DNA of 64,000 nt, from NCBI GenBank assembly GCA_003550325.1, contig QKWP01000012.1:138422-202421 (forward strand), written 5' to 3'. The translations under genes were made by a program, and so were the position numbers. This document shows, piece by piece, positions 56,935 to 64,000 of the stretch (position 1 is its first letter; the number at the start of each line of letters is the position of its first letter). This DNA is from Gigaspora rosea. Lineage: Eukaryota > Glomeromycota > Glomeromycetes > Diversisporales > Gigasporaceae. The notes below the pieces were generated by a model. The model did no database searches. It had not been told where the DNA came from and worked only from the letters and a program-made list of their open reading frames with translations.

Positions 56935-57310
56935 TTTTAAAGAATTTTATTAATAAAATTCTATAAAATCTTATAATTCACAAATTTTTATTAATTAATT
57001 CTAACTTTATTCACTAAATAAACATGTTTAGCATTTAAAAATACATCAAAACGGCATAATTGTTTTTATTTTATTTGAAATTTAGAGAATAGATGCATAA
57101 TTTTAGATTTTTGATCAAAAAAGTCAAATTTAAGTATCTTGTCTTCAAAGTTCAAGTAAAATAAAAACAATTTTGTCATTTAGTGTATCTTTAGATGCTG
57201 AACAAGTTTATTTAATGCATTAAATTAGAATTAATTAGTAAAATTTGGCGAATAATAAGATTTTATAGAATTTTATTAATAAAATTCTATAAAATCTTAT
57301 GATTTACAAA

Positions 57311-58023
57311 CTAAATAAACTTTTTTAGCACCAAAAAATACATCTAAATATATTTGAATTTAGACCAATCTACAAACTTCAGATTAGACCCAGATCAACC
57401 CATAATTAAGTCTAAGTCTGATTAAGCAATTTCTCAAGAATTACTAATCCAAATTGGCTAAAATTTTAATATATTGTAGCCAAATATGATTTATATCTTC
57501 AAAAATTTTTTATCTAATTTGGATTAGCAATTGTTATTTTTTTTAATTGTTAAGGTGAGGTCATGGCTTTGGTTTTTATTAGATATATATTGATCATTAC
57601 AATATTATTGCTTACAATCATTATACTATCTACTAAATACCAAAACTTGAACTATTTTATTCATAATCTAAACCTACCAGAGCCTACCATATTCCCATTT
57701 ATATAGCCAGTCTGGTTTTGTACGTTCCTTTTTCTAGCTGCCAATTAGTATTTACATGTCTGCCACTTTACCCATATTTCCTAGTATTATCACTTTTAAT
57801 TTGGTGTATGTAATTCCAGATAGATGCTTTATGCTTCCAAATTGGTACACCCAAAGTTTCTTACTAGCGTACTTCTCAGGAGTCCATATCTCAAGCTATG
57901 CAGCTACCTCTACTGACATTGGTAAGTATCTCAAGTCTGCATACTGCCACAACTAGCCAATTTTCTTGTGACTTCAAAACCCAGGATTTAGCATTTTGAA
58001 TTCAAAATATACAAATGACTGTA
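57311..58023. other. No gene recognised; GC-richer patch
   Basis: 57690-57960 is less AT-rich and has an open frame (57756-57956), but no family, signal or splice pattern is recognised. The same patch continues beyond the hAT insertion at 58798-58930. Confidence 0.4.
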
Positions 58024-58031
58024 CTCCCCGC

Positions 58032-58789
58032 CAGGGTTGGGCAACTGGACAATTGGACAATTGGAAATTTGTCCAGTGTCCAGTGTTCTAATTGTCCAGT
58101 GAAAAGCAATGGATTAAGAAAAATAATCACTGGACAACAAAAATTAAAAAAAATTATAATTTTTAAAATTTTAAACAAAAAACATTAAATAAACTAGATA
58201 ATTAACCAATTATGTTAAAATCGATAACTTAAAAAAATTAATTTATTAAGCCTGTTCCTGCTATATAATATAATATTTATAATGTTTTTAAGCCTGATAT
58301 CTCTCAAAACATGCTTACCATGCATATTGCTTTGGGAGGTTAACATCATTTGAAATACTATCCTTTACAATTGTAAGCAAATTGGTTGCATATAGATATT
58401 TTATTTAGTTAAATACATATTATGTGGCCAACCTATTTATTGCTTATTAATTTTTTTAAATGAACTGTATGCGCTAACAGAATTTTTGACTAATATACAA
58501 TAATTAAACTAAATTTTAAAATTAAATAAGAATAAAATTAAATTAAATCAAAGGTATAATGCATTATTATAAAATTTTAACTACATTTTTAAGAATTAGC
58601 TAGAGCAATCCTCTGTGAGTACTAGTTATCTGACCAGATATATTGTGCTTTGACTAATTTATTTATTTATTAAATTTTTTTATAAATATGTTACTGGACA
58701 CTGGATATGCACTGGACATTACACTGGACAATTTGGAAACGTCCAGTGTCCAGTGAAAAAGCACTGGATATACAGCTTGCCCAACCCTG
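58032..58789. mobile_element. hAT-like element, 758 bp, exact 8-bp TSD
   Basis: Ends CAGGGTTGGGCAACTGGAC and, inverted, CAGGGTTGGGCAAGCTG. Target duplication CTCCCCGC is exact (58024-58031, 58790-58797). Subterminal regions are arrays of GTCCAGTG/CACTGGAC on both strands, the expected pattern for transposase binding sites. No transposase ORF. Confidence 0.93.
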
Positions 58790-59023
58790 CTCCCCGCTAT
58801 GTAGGCTCAGGCAAACTCTGACTTTTATACCACTACAAGCACTTATACCAGCTATACCCATATTGGTGGTTCCAAAGTTTCTTAATGTCCTAAGACTCCT
58901 ATATGGGTGCACCCAGAGCTCTGTTGGATTTTGACATGTATGTGGATTAGCAATTGTAAAGAAAATCATTGCCAGAGATTAAAATAAAATAAAATTTTTA
59001 TATTTTTAATTATTATTATTAAA

Positions 59024-59326
59024 AATTTTAGGATTAATATATTTGTAGCCATGGTTACTTAACTATATTTTATAAAATTGTTAATAACTCAAAATTTACT
59101 AGAGTAACCCCTGTTGTACTACTAACAAAAATGCTCCTCTTGCGATTTTGTAGTAATTTTAATATTAATTTTAATCCTAACCATAACCAATCACAATCTA
59201 ACCCTAACTCTAACCCTAATCTTAATATTACCCTAACCCTAACTATATTACATCTGGGCTTAGTTATGGACCTAGCTACAAAAAATTTATTGTAACCTAT
59301 GATTACAAATATATTAGCCCAAAATT
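59024..59326. mobile_element. Foldback with telomere-like centre
   Basis: Arms ATTAATATATTTGTAGCCAT and, inverted, CTAATATATTTGTAATCAT, both followed by GGTTAC. The centre (59173-59245) is built of TAACCCTAA/TAACTCTAACCC units. Confidence 0.7.
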
Positions 59327-60199
59327 TTATATAGTTATTTTAGGCAATATTAATTGGCTAATAATACTATATTATATAGCACCTGATAATCTCACTGACT
59401 CCTTCCCCTTTAAAAAATCAGGTGATAAATGTCTATACCCATAGCAATTTTTTATATAATAATACATAAACCTAGTCTAATCTTGGAGGACTCTGGACAT
59501 CCTTTATATAAATTATAACTGGATTTTGGCAATTTTGATCTAAAAAAATAACATTACCATATTTACTTAAATAACTACTGATTTAGTAATCAGAAAAATA
59601 ACTTTTTTTTGTTAGATGCGCCTTACTTAGAGCTTTATTTTAAAAAAGTTTGAATTACTAAATACCAAAATAACTGCCAAAAATTATTTTTTTTGCTTTT
59701 CAAATTTTAGAGGTTTTGCTAAAATATGTAATATATAACCTCTGTACTAGATATCTGGGATTCTGATCTTAGGGTTCTTTAATTGTATTTTTATATTTTA
59801 GGCTTGTTAGAATTCTTTGAAAGGATTATTTGGTATTTAAATTATTCAAATTGATCAGTAGAACAAAAGTTATTAAGAGTAAAGTGTAAGATATTATAAT
59901 TATTAAGAAACTTATTGTTATGATTATTGGTAATACAACATATCTAATACTAATATATAATCAAATATTCTAGATATTTTTATTTACTATCAAAAACTAG
60001 TTTTAACTCATTTTGTCCATTGCAAAAAAATTTTCTGTCACAACTATTGCTAACTTCTTGATATATTTTTTAAAAAATTAAATATAAAATAATAAATTTT
60101 TTGCTTTAAAATGAAAATTCTGTCATTGTAAATACTGTATATATGTTTTTTTTTTATGTAACCAAAAAAAAACATTTTATTTAACTATAGTAGCAAGTT
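59327..60199. other. No gene recognised
   Basis: AT-rich. 59385-59445 has CACCTGATAATC...AAATCAGGTGATAAATG, a scrap of the CCATTTATCACSTGAT terminal family. Confidence 0.45.
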
Positions 60200-60630
60200 T
60201 TTGTAAAAGTTTGAATTTCTTGTAACACAGTAATCCAATTTAGATAATTAGATACCATTCAGTTCATCTTTGTGAAATGAATCCAATGATACCAAAATCA
60301 TATCATTTGGATTACTGGATCACAAGATATTCACAAAAAACTATTGGTTATATAGTAATTTTATAAGAAAAGATATGACCAATAGTATTTGGCCAATAAC
60401 TTCTGATTTAGTAATCCAAATAAAATAAGATTGGTATCATTCGACTTCTCTCACTGAAACAAATCAAATAGTACCAAAATCATAAATTTGGACTACTTGA
60501 TCATTTTTTAGACAATATTTTCTAAAAAAATTATGTTATATTTTTTTGACCCTTCCTACTTATCAGAAAAATATTATCTTTCGTCCGACCCTTCCTCTTG
60601 TATAGCATTATTTATGAATACTCCTTATTT
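60200..60630. mobile_element. Degraded relative of the GGGGGCATCC element
   Basis: Shares with 62501-63030 the two palindromic cassettes (here GATACCATTCAGTTCATC and GGTATCATTCGACTTC), the AACCAATAGTATTTGGCC spacer and the right end GACCCTTCC...TTATTTATGAATACTCC. The other terminus is not recognisable. Confidence 0.65.
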
Positions 60631-61878
60631 AATCAAATTGGGTTTAAATTTGATTAAATGATTGTAACAATACAAATTTTTATCGATTTTGGAGTTCTGT
60701 GATTAAAATTTAGCAATTTTGAACTTGTTAGAATTATCTTACTAGGATGAAAATTATTTAATATTAAAGAAATTTACTTAGTGATTCTAAAAATCACTAT
60801 TAATTTAAACTAAATTTGATTGATCTTGGGACCATATAATTAGATTTTAATGATTTCGGCTTGTAAAAAATGTATTATTAAAATAAGTATTTTGGATTAA
60901 ATTATTCAAAATAGACTAGTAAATCAAAAGTTATTATTAATTCCAGAAATTGGAGAATATAAATACTTTTTAAAATATAAAATTTGATTTGTTAATAGAG
61001 TATCAGGTATGGGTGGATGGGGTAAAATTTTAAAATTTATTAGTAACAAAAAATTATATAATTTCTAAAAGTTTTTTTAATAGTGCTTATTTTGATTCTT
61101 GAGTTTGATAATATTGAAAGAAAAAGATCAACTATTGTTTCAAGATTTGTGTGAGTGTTACTTTGTTTATTTAATAAATGCTGTATTAAATTTAAAAAGA
61201 TATATAATAGCTAGATAAAAACCAACTTATTCTAGTTTGTAAAGATATAGTTAAGTATATTATTGTTGAGTTTATTTAAAAATATAAAAAATATTAAAAT
61301 TCGTTATCAAATTAAAAAATTTGATTGTAATTAGAAATTTGATTGTAAAAATTATATAATTGTATAAAATATGATTAGCTATATGTTTTTGAAAATAAAC
61401 AATCTTCAAAATAAGCTGCTACTCTTATTTTTTTAAATTTTTAAAGAAATTACTAGCAGTTGCTATATATAAAGTCTAACTTTTACTAAGTAATTTCAAA
61501 AGTATCATTAAGTGAAGTTGTTTAGAACATTATTAAGATACATCTTAGTAAAATTTGGTAGTATCTGGACAACTTTTTATTAGTAAATTTTTAATTTTTC
61601 AAAAAATTAACAATCTGAAAATAAGCTATTTTATATTTTTTGTATAACTTTTTGGTCAAAAAAGAGATCATTTAAAGTAAAATAGAATTATATAATATCT
61701 GACCAATCAAATTATCAAATTTTGATGATCTTTGGTAAAGCAAACATAAAAAAGAAGTAAAAACCTTGGTAAATAAAAAATAGCAGTCTAAATCTACTTT
61801 GATATATTAATTAAAATATCAAAAAGACATTTTTGCTTATATATTACAATTTAAAATTGAAATTTATTAATTTACATA
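60631..61878. other. No gene; foldback scraps
   Basis: 61395-61640 has AAAATAAGCTGCTA and inverted AAAATAAGCTATT arms with TAGTAAAATTTGG between, another member of the 29456/36358 foldback group. Otherwise AT-rich with no coding. Confidence 0.45.
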
Positions 61879-62112
61879 CAGTGTCTGAAATTGGGTTGCG
61901 GAGTCTGTGGACTGCAACAAATTTTAAATTTCCGAAACCAAAATCTGAAGTGCATGTGCAAATTCCGCACATAAATTTGCAAATTTTATTTATAAATTTT
62001 GATTAAATGCTTATACGCGCAACTAAATTTTTATAAATTCTTATGATCTGCAACTATTTTTTTTATTTAGTTGCAGCCCGCAACTAATTTAAAAATTGAA
62101 TTTCAGACACTG
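61879..62112. mobile_element. hAT MITE, 234 bp
   Basis: Ends CAGTGTCTGAAATT and, inverted, CAGTGTCTGAAATT. Flanks TTTACATA (61871-61878) and TTCACATA (62113-62120) match at 7 of 8. Interior repeats GCAACTAA / TTGCAG motifs. Confidence 0.8.
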
Positions 62113-62224
62113 TTCACATATAGTATTTATACATGAGTATAATTTATTGATTTACAAATTGTATAACATATCAATCAAAACAATGTTTACAAACAAAAAA
62201 TAAACGTTTGCTTATAGTTAGGGT

Positions 62225-62403
62225 AGGACCCCAAAATATATATAGATAGGTCAGGTATGAGTTTGCTTATTTTTGAGGTTTTTTATGCAGATTTTTTCTA
62301 TTTATAGTAATTTTTTGCTTATTATTGAAGTTTTTCTGCAGATCTTTCCTTTTTTAGTAACCCTATAATTAACCTGACCTATCTATGTATATTTCGGGGT
62401 CCT
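62225..62403. mobile_element. MITE, 179 bp, exact 8-bp TSD
   Basis: Ends AGGACCCCAAAATATATATAG and, inverted, AGGACCCCGAAATATACATAG, then ATAGGTCAGG on both. Flanked by GTTAGGGT on both sides (62217-62224, 62404-62411). Confidence 0.85.
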
Positions 62404-62500
62404 GTTAGGGTAAGAGTAGGTTTGAAATTATGGTGGAGTTATTTATACCAAAATTTCTCAAAGAATTTTTTTCATTAGAAAATAAAAAGTGGTTTCATAA

Positions 62501-63030
62501 GGGGCATCCATAAATAACATTATACAAGAGGGGGGTTGGACGAACGATAACATTTTTCTCAATAAGTAGGGGGGTCAAAAAAATATAACGTAATTTTTTT
62601 AGAAAAAATTAGCTAAAAATTAAACCAGTAGTCCAAATTTAATGATTTTGGTACCATTCGATTCGTCTCGGTGAGAGGAGTCGAATGGTACCAATTTAAT
62701 TTCACTTGGATCACAAGATCAAAGTTTATTGGCCAAATACTATTGGTTATTATGTTTTCTTATAAAATTACTAAAAAATCAATAGTTTTTTGTGAATAAC
62801 TATTGATCCAGTAATCCAAATGAAATGATTTTGGTATCATTGGATTCGTCTCACTGAGACGAATCGAATGGTACCTAAATAATCCAAATCGGATCACTGT
62901 GGCACAATAGATTCAAGTTTTTGTAAAATTTTATATATAAACATACGGATTTTGAAAAATTTTTTTATGTAGTAGAGGGGGGTCCAGCGCTACTATGAAG
63001 GGGTACATGACGTTATTTATAGATGCCCCC
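62501..63030. mobile_element. PIF/Harbinger-like MITE, 530 bp, TAA TSD
   Basis: Ends GGGGCATCCATAAATAACAT and, inverted, GGGGGCATCTATAAATAACG, with TAA on both sides (62498-62500, 63031-63033). Contains two GGTACCATTCGATTCGTCTC-type cassettes. Intact relative of 34269-35490 without its nested insertion. Confidence 0.85.
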
Positions 63031-63289
63031 TAATTAAAATTTTAAGATATTATTTTGTTTTTATATTATCCATGTACATACACTTCGTGTACAAATAGAA
63101 ATTTTCTTTAAAATTTATCTAACTTTTATTTGAAATAATTCTAACTCAATAAAATATTTTATAAGAATTTGCTCTGCTTTAAACATTTTTCAAAAAGGGT
63201 AGCTTATTTTTAAAAATATATAGTAACTTTTGTATATTTATATAGTTTAGTAAAGGTATTGTTATTAGGGTTGGGGGCACGGTATTAAA

Positions 63290-64000
63290 GGGCATGCCTC
63301 AGGGGGCATGCCCCTGGTGCATGCCCAGGGCATGCCCTTTGGCCAAAAGGCATGCCCCTATCATGTGATTTGACCATGTGACCTTAAAGGGATATGATTG
63401 GACAATTAAGTATACCAGTACCATAGTACAAAATTATAGCATAGCTATAGCCCAAATTTAGTTATTTCTATTTAGTTTATCTAAACAAATTTTGTAAGAT
63501 TTTTATTTTTTATCAAAAATATTTATAATTTATAAAATAAAATGTTGTATCATTTACTATTGTTTTCAATATTTCTTATTGTAAAATTATATAAATAACA
63601 TCTAACTCATTTTTCTGTAAAAAGATGGGTTAGTAATTATCTATATGATTTATAATAAGAAATATTCAAAAATTAATAATAAATGATGCATTTCATAGTT
63701 TGTTAAAATACTTTAATTTTATAAATTTGCTGTAATAATTAGATTTTATTTTGCAAAAAAATCAAGAAATTGAAGATTTAAAAAGCAAATATTATGTTGA
63801 TACTTATAGTTAATTTAAGATTATAAAAGCTATGTAAATCTATATAAACAAGATAGCATTTCTTAATAAATAGCAGACTAAAGCAAAGTATTTTTTTTAA
63901 AGGTTTAAAAAAGATAGTAAAATAAAGTTTAATATATTAATTTATTGGTCAGTTGATTTATATGAATTAGCCAATCATAATCTTTATAGAAGGCATGCCC
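63290..64000. mobile_element. Probable TIR element cut by window end, GCATGCC cluster
   Basis: 63290-63360 holds at least six GGCATGCC/GGGCATGCCC motifs in ~70 bp, then TATCATGTGATTTGACCATGT; the window closes with AAGGCATGCCC. The ends resemble the GGCATGCC termini of the MITE at 51306. The right border lies outside, so this is tentative. Confidence 0.45.

Larger units (their letters stand above)
55100..57310. repeat. Tandem array of ~310-bp palindromic units
   Basis: The unit is one hairpin (TTAGAATTAATTAGTAAAATTT...GAATTATAAGATTTTATAG with its complement) plus a second (GGCATAATTGTTTTTATTTTA...TTTTGATCAAAAAAGTCAAA with its complement). Copies start near 55125, 55440, 55755 and 57225. The third copy is interrupted by a SINE and a MITE and resumes at ~56943. 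All non-coding. Confidence 0.8.

Overview
The window is strongly AT-rich eukaryotic DNA with almost no intact host genes and very many transposon-derived sequences. The broken genes it carries are TKL-type protein kinases, Sel1-like repeat proteins, a SPRY+TPR protein and a laminin-G/MIR-like protein. Together with a small secreted cysteine-rich protein, this repertoire is typical of the expanded accessory genome of an arbuscular mycorrhizal fungus (Glomeromycota, Rhizophagus-like). That assignment is an inference from protein families and base composition; no marker gene is present.

Layout. 1-3200: low-complexity sequence, a retrotransposon 3' end and two short inverted-repeat elements. 3205-3534: the only clean gene, a 109-residue secreted protein with ten cysteines. 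4225-5316: a hAT-like element with an exact 8-bp target duplication. 6.1-8.1 kb: a kinase remnant and a multi-exon SPRY/TPR pseudogene. 8.3-9.8 kb: an interspersed ~100-bp satellite. 10-12.1 kb: a hAT MITE and a TKL kinase pseudogene. 13.5-16.7 kb: GGTGAATT minisatellites, Sel1 fragments in both orientations and a laminin-G/MIR pseudogene. 17.3-18.9 kb: a MITE, a palindrome and a minus-strand coding scrap. 20.5-23.5 kb: Sel1 array, second kinase pseudogene, Sel1 scrap. 25.1 kb: a 5'-truncated retroposon with target duplication. 28-36 kb: a run of inverted-repeat elements, including a four-fold palindrome, a nested element holding telomere-like repeats, and a tRNA-derived SINE. 36960-37946 is an assembly gap. 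38-44 kb: more MITEs and a 2.2-kb hAT-like element that contains a perfect 70-bp-arm hairpin. 44343-53374: a PIF/Harbinger-like element split by a complete-length but mutated LINE (44926-52740, 17-bp target duplication) encoding a repeat-built ORF1 and an endonuclease-RT-RNase H ORF2. 53-64 kb: foldbacks, a palindromic tandem array broken by a second SINE and a MITE, a 758-bp hAT-like element with exact TSD, and further MITEs.

The coding remnants do not work together as a pathway. What unites the window is repeated insertion (at least ten elements with readable target-site duplications of 8 bp or TAA/TTA type, nested up to three levels) and decay. Where the ancestral residue can be judged, the damage is rich in G:C to A:T changes: several catalytic Asp now read Asn, and many stops sit where Trp is expected. 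The strongest leads for novelty are the LINE ORF1 with ~53-residue repeats, the 929-bp four-fold palindrome with a 17-bp flanking repeat, the perfect 70-bp hairpin, a small palindromic cassette shared by different TIR families, and the terminal hairpin plus A-tail seen on unrelated retroelements.
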